Positions 16,810 to 25,724 of a stretch of 64,000 nt of DNA are shown piece by piece. The DNA is taken from contig JAOPWH010000256.1 in assembly GCA_025965795.1 (NCBI GenBank), forward strand, positions 54,459 through 118,458, written 5' to 3'. Both the position numbers and the translations under genes were made by a program. Each line of letters starts with the position of its first letter. Positions within the stretch are counted from its first letter, which is position 1. Under the pieces are notes generated by a model. It searched no databases and was not told the origin of the DNA. It was given only the letters and a program-made list of their open reading frames with translations. The DNA comes from Blastococcus sp. Lineage in GTDB: Bacteria > Actinomycetota > Actinomycetes > Mycobacteriales > Geodermatophilaceae.

Positions 16810-18342
16810 GTGCTGCTCGCCGACGTCGTCGCCGTCTCCGGCGCGGTGGCGGCCACTCGGTCGCGGACGGCGAAGGCCACGGCCATCGCCGGGCTGCTGC
16901 GACGGGCAGCGGCGGACGAGGTCGAGCCGGTCACGGCGTGGCTCGCCGGCGAACTCCCGCAGGGGCGGCTGGGCGTCGGCCGGCGCACTCTGGCCAAGGA
17001 GCGAGGCGAGCCGGCTGCGGCCCCCTCGCACTCGGTGACCGCCGTCGACGAACTCCTCACCGAGCTCGCGGCGACCAGCGGCACGGGCTCGGCGGCACGC
17101 CGCGACGCGGTCCTCACCGCCCTGCTGTCGGCCGCCACCGGCGAGGAGCAGGAGTTCCTGGTCCGCCTCCTCACCGGTGAGCTGCGCCAGGGGGCCCTGG
17201 AGGGCGTCGTGCTGGATGCGGTGGCCACCGCGTCCGGGGTTCCCGCTGCCGAGGTCCGCCGGGCGTTCATGCTCTCCGGCCGGCTGCCCGGGACCGCGGC
17301 CCTTGCCCTGACCGGCGGGGTCCAGGCCCTGGGCGCCGTGACTCTGCAGGTCGGGCGGCCGGTACGGCCGATGCTCGCCAGCCCCGGCTCATCGCTGGAC
17401 GCGGCGCTCGCAGACCTGGGCAGCGACGTGACGGTGGAGTTCAAGCTGGACGGCGCCCGCATCCAGGTGCATCGGGACGGCGACGACGTCCGGGTGTGGA
17501 CCCGCACCCTGCGCGAGGTGACCGACGGCGTCCCCGAGCTCGTCGACCGGGTCCGGGCCCTGCCGTGCGACACCGCCGTGCTCGACGGCGAGACCCTGGC
17601 CCTGGACGACGACGGCCGGCCGCGCGCCTTCCAGGACACGATGAGCCGCTTCGGCAGCGACGCGGCGGACGAGGGCGCCCTGCTCAGCCCCTTCTTCTTC
17701 GACCTGCTCCACCTCGACGGGCGGGATCTCCTCGACGAGCCGCTGCGCGTGCGCCTGGACGCCCTCGCCGGGCTGCTGAGCGGCGACGAGCACGCCGCGC
17801 TCCGGATGCCGGGCGTCCGCACCCCGAGCCCGGACCAGGCCGCGGCGGTCCTGGACGACGCGCTGACGTCCGGACACGAGGGCGTCGTGGTCAAGGCCCT
17901 CGACGCCGCGTACGCCGCCGGTCGGCGCGGCAAGGCGTGGCAGAAGGTCAAGCCGGTGCACACCCTCGACCTCGTCGTCCTCGGCACGGAATGGGGCTAC
18001 GGCCGTCGCTCGGGGAAGCTGTCGAACATCCATCTGGGCGCGCGCGCTCCCGACGGCGGCGAGCCCGTGATGGTCGGCAAGACCTTCAAGGGCATGACCG
18101 ACGAGCTGCTGGACTGGCAGACCCGCACCTTCCCCGGGCTGGCGCGCGAACGGACGGACTGGGGGTTGCTGCTCCGGCCCGAACTCGTCGTCGAGATCGC
18201 CGTGGACAGCGCACAACGCAGCCCCCGGTATCCCGGCGGGGTCGCCCTCCGGTTCGCCCGCGTGCTCCGGTACCGGCCGGACAAGACCCCGGCCGACGCC
18301 GACACGATCGAGGCCGTGCGCGCGCTGCTGCCCGGCAGCTGA
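16810..18342 (+). CDS. ATP-dependent DNA ligase (LigB-like)
   Basis: Full-length ATP-dependent DNA ligase of 510 residues: N-terminal DNA-binding helical domain (1-190), nucleotidyltransferase domain with motif I EFKLDGARIQVHRDG (adenylated lysine about 212), later motifs including LDGETL, HEGVVVKAL and KAWQKVKP, and an OB domain ending LRFARVLRYRPDK. Length and layout match actinobacterial LigB, an accessory ligase thought to act in repair beside the NAD-dependent LigA. The GTG start at 16810 follows CAGGAT by six bases. It is convergent with the SGNH hydrolase gene, with only five bases between stops. Identification as a DNA ligase is secure; the exact repair role is not. Confidence 0.93.
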   Translation: MLLADVVAVSGAVAATRSRTAKATAIAGLLRRAAADEVEPVTAWLAGELPQGRLGVGRRTLAKERGEPAAAPSHSVTAVDELLTELAATSGTGSAARRDAVLTALLSAATGEEQEFLVRLLTGELRQGALEGVVLDAVATASGVPAAEVRRAFMLSGRLPGTAALALTGGVQALGAVTLQVGRPVRPMLASPGSSLDAALADLGSDVTVEFKLDGARIQVHRDGDDVRVWTRTLREVTDGVPELVDRVRALPCDTAVLDGETLALDDDGRPRAFQDTMSRFGSDAADEGALLSPFFFDLLHLDGRDLLDEPLRVRLDALAGLLSGDEHAALRMPGVRTPSPDQAAAVLDDALTSGHEGVVVKALDAAYAAGRRGKAWQKVKPVHTLDLVVLGTEWGYGRRSGKLSNIHLGARAPDGGEPVMVGKTFKGMTDELLDWQTRTFPGLARERTDWGLLLRPELVVEIAVDSAQRSPRYPGGVALRFARVLRYRPDKTPADADTIEAVRALLPGS

Positions 18343-18347
18343 GCGGC

Positions 18348-19070
18348 TCACCCCGGAGGACGGACCGCCGCCCAGAACGCCTCGCGCACGCCGCCCGCTC
18401 CCCACGCGTTGGGCTCGATCACGTTGCAGAACCACAGGCCCCGCTGGGCCGGGCGCGCCTCGCGCCGCGCCGGATCGCCGGCCATGAGCCCGTGCCCGTG
18501 GAACCGCTCCGCGATCTCGGCCACGACGGCGCCGTGCCGCACCGCGGCGTCCCGGATCGCCTCGTTGAGCTCCCCGATCATCCGCACGCCGTCCGGCCAG
18601 GGCGGCAGTCCCAGGCGGCCGGCGTCCCCGGTTCCGTCGCTGGGGTCGTAGACAGTGCCGACGACCAGCCGATCGGAGGAGCCGACGAGGGCGGCGAGCT
18701 CGGGGAGCGCCCTGTCCAGCGCGGACCGCACGCGGGTGACCACGTCCGCCGCGGCCCGGGTGTCCCCGTACGCCCCCAGCAGGTCGTTCCCACCGATCGT
18801 GAGGGTGAGGAGGGTGGGTCGCACGGGGACCGCGGCCAGTCGGGGCAGCTGGACGTCCAGAAGCGTCCGGGAGGTCGCACCGTCGGTGGCCAGCAGGGCG
18901 AACCTCGCCTCCGGGTCGAGGGTGCGGATGTCGCGGCCCCGCCAGTCCGGGAAGTCCTCGTCCCGGTTGGCGAAGAGCAGACTCGCCCCACCGCGGCCCG
19001 GGCCGCCGGAGTAGTCGTCGATCGAGATGGAGTCGCCGAGCGCGACGTAGTGCGTCGGGGAGTGCGGCAC
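18348..19070 (-). CDS. SGNH/GDSL-family hydrolase
   Basis: Esterase/lipase of the SGNH superfamily, 240 residues, without a signal peptide. Block I is ALGDSISID (nucleophile serine); block III is TIGGNDLLG. The usual block V DxxH is not obvious, although NVIEPNAWG near the C-terminus could align there, with His replaced. GTG 19070 is preferred (GAGGTG six bases upstream); GTG 19079 is possible. The protein likely acts in the cytoplasm on acyl esters. It follows the hypothetical gene at 19088-19588 closely on the same strand, suggesting co-transcription. Confidence 0.78.
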   Translation of the reverse strand: MPHSPTHYVALGDSISIDDYSGGPGRGGASLLFANRDEDFPDWRGRDIRTLDPEARFALLATDGATSRTLLDVQLPRLAAVPVRPTLLTLTIGGNDLLGAYGDTRAAADVVTRVRSALDRALPELAALVGSSDRLVVGTVYDPSDGTGDAGRLGLPPWPDGVRMIGELNEAIRDAAVRHGAVVAEIAERFHGHGLMAGDPARREARPAQRGLWFCNVIEPNAWGAGGVREAFWAAVRPPG

Positions 19071-19087
19071 GGGAGGCACCTCGGGAG

Positions 19088-19588
19088 TCAGTGGCTTCGG
19101 GCTCCGCGCCGCACTTCCAGGGTGGGAGGCACGAGCCGCTCCGCGAACACCCCGGTGGCAACCGAGTAGACGGCCTTGTGCGCGGTGTCCCACGCCTGTT
19201 CGCGCACCGGCCACGTGTGCGGCGGCGCGCCACACCCCGTGCTGTTCTCCATCGTCTGATCGAAGGACAGCCGCACCGCCGTGTGCGCCAGATGGGCGCG
19301 ACATCCCCGGAGGCCGACCGCCGCCCACACCCCGCGCAGGGCACCGAGCAGTGCACCGGTCCCCCAGTGCATGAGGTGGTTCCACAGCACCGGTCGATCG
19401 GCGTCCGCGGGCCGGCGGCCGAGCAGCGTCAGCAGCGTTCGGGCGGGGACGTAGGAGTCCGGCCGATGGCTGACCGCCTGCTCGAGCTTCTCCCCCGCCG
19501 TCATGACGGCGACGCCGAGGACCCCGGCCGCCGCCCCTCGTCCGGCCGCCCGGCAGATGGCCCGCGGCCGTCCTTCCGTGCTGTTCAT
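19088..19588 (-). CDS. Conserved hypothetical protein, weakly hydrophobic
   Basis: 166-residue protein of unknown function. A small Gly/Ala-rich segment near residues 14-30 (GRGAAAGVLGVAVMT) and a second around 75-92 (HWGTGALLGALRGVWAAVG) could be membrane-associated. Notable polar elements are EKLEQAVSHRPDSYVPAR, LWNHLMHW and HTAVRLSFDQTMEN; the several His and Glu residues recall small integral membrane proteins of actinobacteria, but I do not recognise the family. The ATG at 19588 was chosen over longer in-frame starts whose extra sequence is arginine- and serine-rich. The next gene downstream on this strand is the SGNH hydrolase, 17 bases away. Confidence 0.6.
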   Translation of the reverse strand: MNSTEGRPRAICRAAGRGAAAGVLGVAVMTAGEKLEQAVSHRPDSYVPARTLLTLLGRRPADADRPVLWNHLMHWGTGALLGALRGVWAAVGLRGCRAHLAHTAVRLSFDQTMENSTGCGAPPHTWPVREQAWDTAHKAVYSVATGVFAERLVPPTLEVRRGARSH

Positions 19589-19733
19589 GGTTCCCCCAGC
19601 CCTCGGCTCCCACCGGCTCCCCGCCGGCGGCGTTCCGCACGGCCTACCCGCGGGCGAGGAGCTGACGCGTGAGACCGGGTCCGCATGTCCGATGCTCGTT
19701 CGCCGGCGGCCCGAGGGGGGAAGGATCCCGGTC

Positions 19734-20768
19734 ATGGCAGCGGCTCGCCCGGCGGACGGCGTCGAGCGCGCCTCGCCCCGTCCGGAGGCCTCCGACGGCG
19801 AGGCGGCCTCGCCGCACCGGATCCCGCTGCGCGGCTGGGGATCGATCCTGCGTCGGGCGGGGCGCCACGTCCTCACCGACCGGCTGCAGGTCCTCAGCGC
19901 CGGGATCACGTTCTTCGCGGTGCTCTCGATCGCGCCGCTGCTGGTCACGGCGCTGTCGATCTACGGCGCCGTCAACACGCCACAGCAGGCCCTCCAGCAG
20001 CTGTCGAGCCTCACCGGGATGCTGCCGAGTGACCTCGAGCCGCTGGTGGCCGACCAGCTGACCACCATCACGGCCGCCTCGACCAAGGTGCACACGTTCC
20101 GCGGGCTCAGCAGTCTCGTCATCGCCCTGTGGACGGCGACCACGGCCGCGACCTATCTCCTCGACGCCCTGACGCTCGCCTATCACGAGACCGAGACCCG
20201 GAGCTTTCTGCGCCGCAGCGCCCTCGCCCTCGTGGTGGTGCTCGGCGGGGCCGTCCTGCTCGGTGCGGTGATCGCCGTCGCCGGCGTCGCGTCCCGGGCG
20301 CTGGAGGACGCGTCCGGAGCGGCGCGGGTCACCGCGCGGGTGCTCGCCTGGCCGGCCCTCGCGGCGGTCATGGCCCTGGCACTGGCCGGGCTGTACCGGT
20401 TCGCTCCCGACCGCAAGCAGGCCCGATGGCGCTGGATCAGCGGCGGAGCGGTACTGACCACCGCCCTGTGGCTCGCCACCTCGATCGGCCTGTTCGCCTA
20501 CGTGCAGACCCTGGGCAGCTACGAGTCGACCTACGGCTCGCTGGCCGGCGTGGCCATCAGCATGTTCTGGCTGTGGATCAGCGTGTTCCTCGTCATCGTC
20601 GGGGCCTCGGTGAACGCCGAGGCCGAACGGCAGACCGCACAGGACTCGACGATCGGACCCGAACAACCCATCGGGGAGCGAGGGGCCGTCGTCGCCGACA
20701 GCGCCCCGCCCTATCCGGACGGCGGCCCGCCGTCCGGCGATGAGTTCCGCGGCGCCGCGCGGTCATGA
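19734..20768 (+). CDS. YihY/virulence factor BrkB family membrane protein
   Basis: Polytopic inner-membrane protein of 344 residues with six predicted hydrophobic segments. Diagnostic features are GITFFAVLSIAPLLVTALS near residues 60-80, the ATYLLDALTLAYHE segment, GLYRFAPDR and the closing FWLWISVFLVIVGASVNAE. The family was once called ribonuclease BN, wrongly; its role is unknown, and transport or envelope functions have been proposed. The N-terminal 35 residues are polar and low in complexity. ATG 19734 follows AAGGATC; the frame is open upstream but lacks better signals. The downstream hydrolase gene begins 40 bases later. Confidence 0.87.
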   Translation: MAAARPADGVERASPRPEASDGEAASPHRIPLRGWGSILRRAGRHVLTDRLQVLSAGITFFAVLSIAPLLVTALSIYGAVNTPQQALQQLSSLTGMLPSDLEPLVADQLTTITAASTKVHTFRGLSSLVIALWTATTAATYLLDALTLAYHETETRSFLRRSALALVVVLGGAVLLGAVIAVAGVASRALEDASGAARVTARVLAWPALAAVMALALAGLYRFAPDRKQARWRWISGGAVLTTALWLATSIGLFAYVQTLGSYESTYGSLAGVAISMFWLWISVFLVIVGASVNAEAERQTAQDSTIGPEQPIGERGAVVADSAPPYPDGGPPSGDEFRGAARS

Positions 20769-20808
20769 CCGACAGGACGCATCGGCACCACCGACCGGAA
20801 GCAGGACC

Positions 20809-21588
20809 GTGGAGACAGTTGTCAGCACAGACGGCACCACCATCGCCGTGCAGCAGACGGGCACGGGCCCGGTCCTGGTCCTGGCGGTCGGGGCGTTCTG
20901 CGACCGGTCCACGACCGCGCCGCTCGCCGCGTTGCTGTCAGGCTCCTTCACGGTCGTCGAGTACGACCGGCGGGGACGCGGCTCGAGCGGCGACAGCGAC
21001 GACTACTCGGTCCAGCACGAGGTCGACGACCTCGCGGCTGTGATCGCGGCGACCGGAGGGACGGCCCTCGTCTACGGGCACTCCTCCGGCGCGGCCCTGG
21101 CGCTGGAGGCGGCCGCGCGGGGCGTACCGATCACGGGACTGGCGGTCTACGAGCCGCCGTACACGGCGGACGACGAGGGCAACGGACGGTCCGACACCTT
21201 GCTGGAGCAGATTCGCGCGCGGATCGACGCCGGGGACCGGGACGGCGCCGCCGCACTCTTCCTGGAGAACGTGGGCGTCCCACCCCAGGTGGTCACGATG
21301 ATGCAGCAGGGTCCGGGCTGGGCGCACATGCGCGAGCTGGCGCCTCCGCTGGTCTACGACCTGACCCTCTGCAACGGCGGAGAGGTGCCGAGCGAGCGCC
21401 TGGCCCGGATCGCGGTCCCGACCCTCGCCCTCTCCGGGGGCGACAGCCCCGCGTGGGCAGGACGGGCCGGGGCGGCCGTGGCCGCCGCCGTCCCCGGGGC
21501 CCGACACCTGGTGGCGGACGGCCAGACCCACGCGGTGGCGCACGAGGTGATCGCCCCCTTGCTCGCCGACCATTTCCTGCCGTCCTAG
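20809..21588 (+). CDS. Alpha/beta-fold hydrolase
   Basis: Cytoplasmic alpha/beta hydrolase of 259 residues. The oxyanion/turn region is EYDRRGRGSSGD, the nucleophile elbow YGHSSGAA (Ser), the acid LSGGDSP (Asp) and the histidine in DGQTHAV near the C-terminus. GTG 20809 fits the alignment of family N-termini (VETVVSTDGTTIAV) and follows AGGACC; an ATG at 20740 inside the upstream gene would add a 23-residue tail without a ribosome-binding site. It resembles the group of small hydrolases linked to antibiotic or ester metabolism; the substrate is unknown. Confidence 0.82.
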   Translation: METVVSTDGTTIAVQQTGTGPVLVLAVGAFCDRSTTAPLAALLSGSFTVVEYDRRGRGSSGDSDDYSVQHEVDDLAAVIAATGGTALVYGHSSGAALALEAAARGVPITGLAVYEPPYTADDEGNGRSDTLLEQIRARIDAGDRDGAAALFLENVGVPPQVVTMMQQGPGWAHMRELAPPLVYDLTLCNGGEVPSERLARIAVPTLALSGGDSPAWAGRAGAAVAAAVPGARHLVADGQTHAVAHEVIAPLLADHFLPS

Positions 21589-21695
21589 GGCCCCGCGTCC
21601 GCTCGCGGCGACGAGCAGAACGCTGCGGCACCGATCGTCTGCGTGACCGGCTCGCGACGCGCACTCGATTTCCCGGGCATGTCCGACCGCTCGGT

Positions 21696-21724
21696 TTGTA
21701 CCGGACCGGAGGCCTACCTAGCCT
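21696..21724 (+). promoter_or_regulatory. Candidate SigA-type promoter for the riboswitch-NlpC/P60 transcript
   Basis: TTGTAC (21696-21701) and TAGCCT (21719-21724) are separated by exactly 17 bases, matching TTGACA-like and TANNNT consensus. Start of transcription near 21731 would place the whole c-di-AMP aptamer in the leader. Confidence 0.45.
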
Positions 21725-21749
21725 TCCCCGGGTCCGGACGGCTCGCTCA

Positions 21750-21766
21750 GTCACCTCTTCGGTGAC
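21750..21766 (+). other. Leader hairpin upstream of the aptamer
   Basis: A perfect 6-bp stem (gtcacc / ggtgac) with the loop tcttc lies just 5' of the riboswitch core. Flanking ggtccgg and cccggac arms can extend it. It may be a leader structure rather than part of the ligand-binding core. Confidence 0.45.
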
Positions 21767-21775
21767 GTCCGCCCG

Positions 21776-21939
21776 GACGCCGCCGAACCACCCGCCGGCC
21801 AGGATTCGCCGGCACCTGGACCGGGGACCCAGAGCACTCCCGGGGTGAAGCGGACGACGGCAGATCGGGCCGCCGGCCGCCGGGCGACTTCCCTCCCGAA
21901 CCCGTCAGCTAACTCGGTAGGCGGCCGTGGAAGAAAGGA
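21776..21939 (+). ncRNA. c-di-AMP riboswitch (ydaO-yuaA leader)
   Basis: Conserved aptamer blocks of the ydaO family are present in order. The 5' GCCGAACC begins the P1 side; ggaccg and then GGGGTGAA follow at about 21843; GGGCGACTTCCCTCCCG comes next; then CGAACCCGTCAGCTAACTCG; then the closing strand GGTAGGCGG that pairs with the 5' CCGCC; and finally GGAAGAAAGGA at 21929-21939. In actinobacteria this element precedes resuscitation-promoting factor and NlpC/P60 cell-wall hydrolase genes and turns them off when c-di-AMP is high. That matches the gene whose ATG lies 13 bases after the aptamer. No separate terminator is evident, so the expression platform could be translational or involve the P1 strand. 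Confidence 0.88.
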
Positions 21940-21952
21940 CGGCCCGCCGAAC

Positions 21953-23062
21953 ATGGCGCGTTCGCTCACCCCTGCCCGCACAGCGCACCGCGCGGTCGTC
22001 GCCCTCGCCCTCACCTGCGGGCTGGCCGCGGTTCCGTTCCCCGCCGCCGCGGAACCCGCGCCGGCCACCTCGCGGGAGGCGGCGGCTCTCATCGCCGACC
22101 GCGCGCACGAACTCGAGGTCCTGACCGAGCGGTTCAACACCACCCGTGAGGAGCTCGCCGCCACCCGGAGGGCGGCTGCCTCAGCCGCCGAGGAGCTCTC
22201 CGCTGCCCGCACCGCGCTGTCGCAGGCCCGCGACCGGGTGCGGACGGTCGCCCGCAGCGCGTGGACGGGAAACCGTCTCGGCCCCCTGCAGGCGATGCTG
22301 ACCAGCGGTTCCCGGGCCGAGATGCTCGACCGGCTCGGCACGTTGCAGACGATCGCGGAGCACAACGACGCCGTCCTGGGCACCGCGGAAGAGGCCACCG
22401 CCGACGCGGACCGGGCGCAGGAGGCGGCCCAAGGGGTCGCGCGCGACGCGCAGGCCCAGGTCGACCGCGTGGCGGTCCAGCAGAAGGACCTCGACGCGCA
22501 GATCGCGGTGTACCAGGCTGAGTACGACCGGCTGACCGCACGGGAGGCGCGGGCCTCGCGGGCGGCTGCCGAGCGCCGCGCAGCGCAGCGACCCACTGCC
22601 CAGCAGACCCCGACGGCGCCGATGGCCGGCGGGTCCACGTCCCCGGCCCCGGCGGCATCGGCGCCCGCCACCCCCGTTCCCCCACCGGCACCGGTGAGCG
22701 GCGGAAGCGGCGCGGCCCAGATCGCGGTGTCCACGGCCATGGCACAGCTCGGTGACCCCTACGTGTGGGGCGCCGCCGGACCGGACGCGTTCGACTGCTC
22801 CGGTCTCGTCCAGTACTCCTATGCCGCCGCCGGGATCTCCCTGCCGCACTCCAGCTCGATGCAGTCGACGATGGGCACTCCGGTGTCCCGATCGGCCCTG
22901 CAGCCGGGTGACCTGGTGTTCTTCTACAGCCCGGTCAGCCACGTCGGGATCTACATCGGCAACGGCCAGATGGTGCACGCCTCGACGTCCGGCTCCCCGG
23001 TCAAGACCGCCTCGATCGACGACATGGGCAGCTACAACAGCGCCCGCCGCATCGCCGGCTGA
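21953..23062 (+). CDS. Secreted NlpC/P60 peptidoglycan endopeptidase (RipA-like)
   Basis: Exported cell-wall hydrolase of 369 residues. The signal peptide covers about 1-33 (hydrophobic core VVALALTCGLAAVPF, cut near AAAEPAP). A long coiled coil (about 40-205) follows, then a Pro/Ala/Thr-rich linker and a C-terminal NlpC/P60 domain (about 250-369). Catalytic residues are in DAFDCSGLVQYSY (Cys), SHVGIYIG (His) and VHAST (third polar residue). The coiled-coil plus NlpC layout is that of RipA/CwlO-type D,L-endopeptidases that cut stem peptides during growth and division. It is preceded by a c-di-AMP riboswitch, which links its expression to turgor and cell-wall signalling. ATG 21953 is the only sensible start before the signal peptide, although its ribosome-binding site is weak. 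Confidence 0.92.
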   Translation: MARSLTPARTAHRAVVALALTCGLAAVPFPAAAEPAPATSREAAALIADRAHELEVLTERFNTTREELAATRRAAASAAEELSAARTALSQARDRVRTVARSAWTGNRLGPLQAMLTSGSRAEMLDRLGTLQTIAEHNDAVLGTAEEATADADRAQEAAQGVARDAQAQVDRVAVQQKDLDAQIAVYQAEYDRLTAREARASRAAAERRAAQRPTAQQTPTAPMAGGSTSPAPAASAPATPVPPPAPVSGGSGAAQIAVSTAMAQLGDPYVWGAAGPDAFDCSGLVQYSYAAAGISLPHSSSMQSTMGTPVSRSALQPGDLVFFYSPVSHVGIYIGNGQMVHASTSGSPVKTASIDDMGSYNSARRIAG

Positions 23063-23067
23063 CGCCC

Positions 23068-23088
23068 GGCGGGTCCGGGAGGCCCGCC
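23068..23088 (+). terminator. Hairpin after the NlpC/P60 gene
   Basis: Six bases past the stop, ggcggg (23068-23073) pairs with cccgcc (23083-23088) around a nine-base loop. It is GC-only with no U tract, a plausible intrinsic terminator in this genome. Confidence 0.4.
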
Positions 23089-23247
23089 CCGACGGCGAAC
23101 GGCCATCTGTACCCGGCGCAGCAGGACCGGCACGCGACACGCCCGAAAATATCTCGTACGCCTCAGATCGTGTAGAACGGGTAACGGCGAATCAGCGGAA
23201 CGTGACCGCTGCCAGCGGGGGGCTAGTCGACTGGCAAGGGAGACCAC

Positions 23248-24501
23248 GTGCTTTCCGAACGATCCCGCCCTGTGATCGAGGCCACGCTTCCGGTCGTCGC
23301 GGAGAACATCGAAGAGATCGCGACCCGCTTCTACACGCACCTGTTCGACGCACACCCCGAACTGCTCGACGGGGTGTTCAACCGCGGCAACCAGGCCGAG
23401 CGGACGCAGCAGATGGCGCTCGCCGGCTCGATCGCGGTGTTCGCCGGCGCGCTGGTCAAGGTGCCGGAGCAGCTGCCCGAGCACCTCCTGCTGCGGATCG
23501 CCCACAAGCACGCTTCCCTCGGCATCACGCCGGCGCAGTACGACGTCGTCCACGACAACCTCTTCTGGGCGATCGTCGACGTCCTCGGCAGCGCGGTCAC
23601 GCCCGAGGTGGCCGCCGCCTGGGACGAGGTGTACTGGCTGATGGCCTACGCGTTGATCAATGCCGAGCGTGGCCTCTACAGCGCCCGTGGGGTGCGGCCG
23701 GAGACGGTGTGGCGCGAGTGGGAGGTCGCGGAGAAGATCACCGAGACCGAGGACGTCGTGACGTTCCGGCTGCGGCGGACCGACGACCGGCTGGTGAAGT
23801 CCTCGCTTCCGGGCCAGTACGTGACCGTCCAGGTGCCGATGCCCGACGGGGTCCGCCAGCCCCGGCAGTACAGCCTCACGAAGGCCGATGACGGCGTGCA
23901 CCGCCAGTTCTCGGTCAAGCGGGTGCGGGGCCAGGGCGCGCCGGACGGGGAGGTCTCCAACCTGCTCTGCGACACCGTGGGGGTCGGTGACCGGCTGACC
24001 CTGTCGGTCCCCTTCGGAGACGTCGTCCTGGACGACTCCGGCCGCCCGGTGGTGTTCGTGAGCGCGGGCATCGGGATCACCCCGATGGCGGGCATGCTCT
24101 CGCACCTGACGGCGGCCGGCTCGCACCTGCCGATCACCCTGCTGCACGCCGACGTCGACGAGTCCGCCTTCGCCCTGCGTTCCCAGGTCCTCGACGACCT
24201 CCGCTCGCTGCCCGGTGCCACGGCGCACGTCTGGTACGAGCGCGGCGCCCACAGCACGCTGCCCGTGACCGTGCACCCCGGCGCGATGAACCTCGAGGAC
24301 GTGAAGCTGCCCTCCGACGCCGTGTACTACCTCTGCGGTCCGCTGCCGTTCATGCAGAAGGTCCGCAGCGCGCTCATCGAGGCCGACGTGCCCGCCCGCG
24401 ACATCCAGTACGAGGTGTTCGGACCCGACCTGTGGCAGGCCGACCTCGCGACCGAGGACACCCCCGGCGCCACCGAGCGGAGCGGTCGCCACAGCGCCTG
24501 A
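23248..24501 (+). CDS. hmp: Flavohemoglobin, nitric oxide dioxygenase
   Basis: 417-residue flavohemoglobin that should convert nitric oxide to nitrate using O2 and NAD(P)H. The globin domain (1-140) has the distal tyrosine in RFYTHLF (Tyr29, position B10) and the proximal heme histidine in AHKHASLG (His88). The FAD domain carries RQYSLT, the NAD domain GIGITPM, and the C-terminus the conserved EVFGPD. All residues needed for classical Hmp activity are present, and length matches the family. GTG 23248 follows GGGAG. The 186-base upstream gap contains an AT-rich patch (about 23144-23152, gaaaatatc), unusual for this DNA and a possible regulator or promoter site. A second, divergent flavohemoglobin follows 83 bases downstream. 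Confidence 0.93.
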   Translation: MLSERSRPVIEATLPVVAENIEEIATRFYTHLFDAHPELLDGVFNRGNQAERTQQMALAGSIAVFAGALVKVPEQLPEHLLLRIAHKHASLGITPAQYDVVHDNLFWAIVDVLGSAVTPEVAAAWDEVYWLMAYALINAERGLYSARGVRPETVWREWEVAEKITETEDVVTFRLRRTDDRLVKSSLPGQYVTVQVPMPDGVRQPRQYSLTKADDGVHRQFSVKRVRGQGAPDGEVSNLLCDTVGVGDRLTLSVPFGDVVLDDSGRPVVFVSAGIGITPMAGMLSHLTAAGSHLPITLLHADVDESAFALRSQVLDDLRSLPGATAHVWYERGAHSTLPVTVHPGAMNLEDVKLPSDAVYYLCGPLPFMQKVRSALIEADVPARDIQYEVFGPDLWQADLATEDTPGATERSGRHSA

Positions 24502-24584
24502 CGTCCGGTCCACCCATCAGGCGTCCGCCGCCGCCGCGCCGAGAGGCCGGTGGCCCGGACCCCCCTCGCCCCGAGGAGGCGCGC

Positions 24585-25724
24585 ATGGACATACCCGCGA
24601 TGCGGGCGAACTTCGCCAAGGCCGGTGCGACCGGCGACGAGGCCCCGCTCTACTTCTATTCCCACCTGTTCCTGAGCCATCCCGAGACACGGGCGATGTT
24701 CCCCGTGTCGATGGCCCATCAGCGCGATCGCCTGTTCGCCGCGCTGGGCGATGTCGTGGCCCGCGTGGACGACCTCGGGTCCCTCGTACCGATCCTGCAG
24801 CAGCTGGGCCGGGACCACCGCAAGTTCGGCACCCTCGCGGCGCACTACCCGGCGGTGGGGGCAAGCCTGCTCGCGACGCTGGAGCACTTCGACGACGAGT
24901 GGACTCCGGAGCTCGCGAAGAGCTGGTCGGAGGCCTACGACGTCGTCGCCAGCGTGATGATCCAGGCCGCCGAGGACGCGACGGAGCAGCCCGCCTGGTG
25001 GGAGGCGGACGTGCTCGCGCACGACCGCCGGGGCATCGACGTCGCCGTGCTGCAGGTGCGGCCGCGCACCCGCTACGACTACCTCCCCGGGCAGTCGGTG
25101 TCGCTCGAGACCGACGTCCGGCCACGCCTCTGGCGGTACTACTCCCCCGCCAACGCGCCCCGGACCGACGGTCTCCTGGAGATCCACGTGAAGGCCCGGG
25201 ACGGCGGTCCCGTCAGCTCCGCCCTGGTCCGCCGGGTCGGGGTCGGCGACGTCCTGCGCCTCGGGCCGCCGATCGGCCACCTGGCCCTCCGGCAGGACTC
25301 CGACCGGGATCTGCTGCTCGTGGCAGGCGGTATGGGCCTGGCACCCATGAAGGCGATCATCGACCAGGTCGCCCGCGCGGGGCCGGCCCGGCGGGTCGAC
25401 CTGTACGTCGGGTTCCGGACCGAGGAGCAGATCTACGACCGCGCCGACCTCCGCCGGCTCACGGACGAGAACCCGTGGCTGACGGTGACCTTCGCGGTCT
25501 CCGAGGACAAGATTTCGTCCCTCGAGCAGGGGGAGGTCGGCGACGTGGTCCTGCGCCACGGCCCCTGGCTGAGCCGGGAGGTGTGCGTCGCCGGACCGGC
25601 GGCGATGGTGGAGGACACCGTCTCCCGGCTCCGGCAGCACGGCGTTCCGGATTCCCGGATTTCCAGCGAGGTCTTCGCCCCCAGCCGACCGGGGCCCAGT
25701 GTTGACGGAGAGGTGACCGAGTGA
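24585..25724 (+). CDS. Second, divergent flavohemoglobin-like globin-FAD/NAD protein
   Basis: 379-residue protein with the flavohemoglobin order but clearly different sequence. The globin domain has Tyr25 in YFYSHLF and a proximal histidine in GRDHRKFG (His78). The FAD domain has RYYSPAN instead of RxYSLT, and the NAD domain has GGMGLAPM. The FAD segment is shorter than in Hmp and the C-terminus reads EVFAP instead of VFGPD. These traits fit the type II flavohemoglobins of actinobacteria, for which lactate or other electron donors have been proposed. ATG 24585 follows GAGGAGG. Its stop overlaps the GTG of the DivIVA-like gene by four bases (GTGA), so the two are translationally coupled. Confidence 0.88.
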   Translation: MDIPAMRANFAKAGATGDEAPLYFYSHLFLSHPETRAMFPVSMAHQRDRLFAALGDVVARVDDLGSLVPILQQLGRDHRKFGTLAAHYPAVGASLLATLEHFDDEWTPELAKSWSEAYDVVASVMIQAAEDATEQPAWWEADVLAHDRRGIDVAVLQVRPRTRYDYLPGQSVSLETDVRPRLWRYYSPANAPRTDGLLEIHVKARDGGPVSSALVRRVGVGDVLRLGPPIGHLALRQDSDRDLLLVAGGMGLAPMKAIIDQVARAGPARRVDLYVGFRTEEQIYDRADLRRLTDENPWLTVTFAVSEDKISSLEQGEVGDVVLRHGPWLSREVCVAGPAAMVEDTVSRLRQHGVPDSRISSEVFAPSRPGPSVDGEVTE

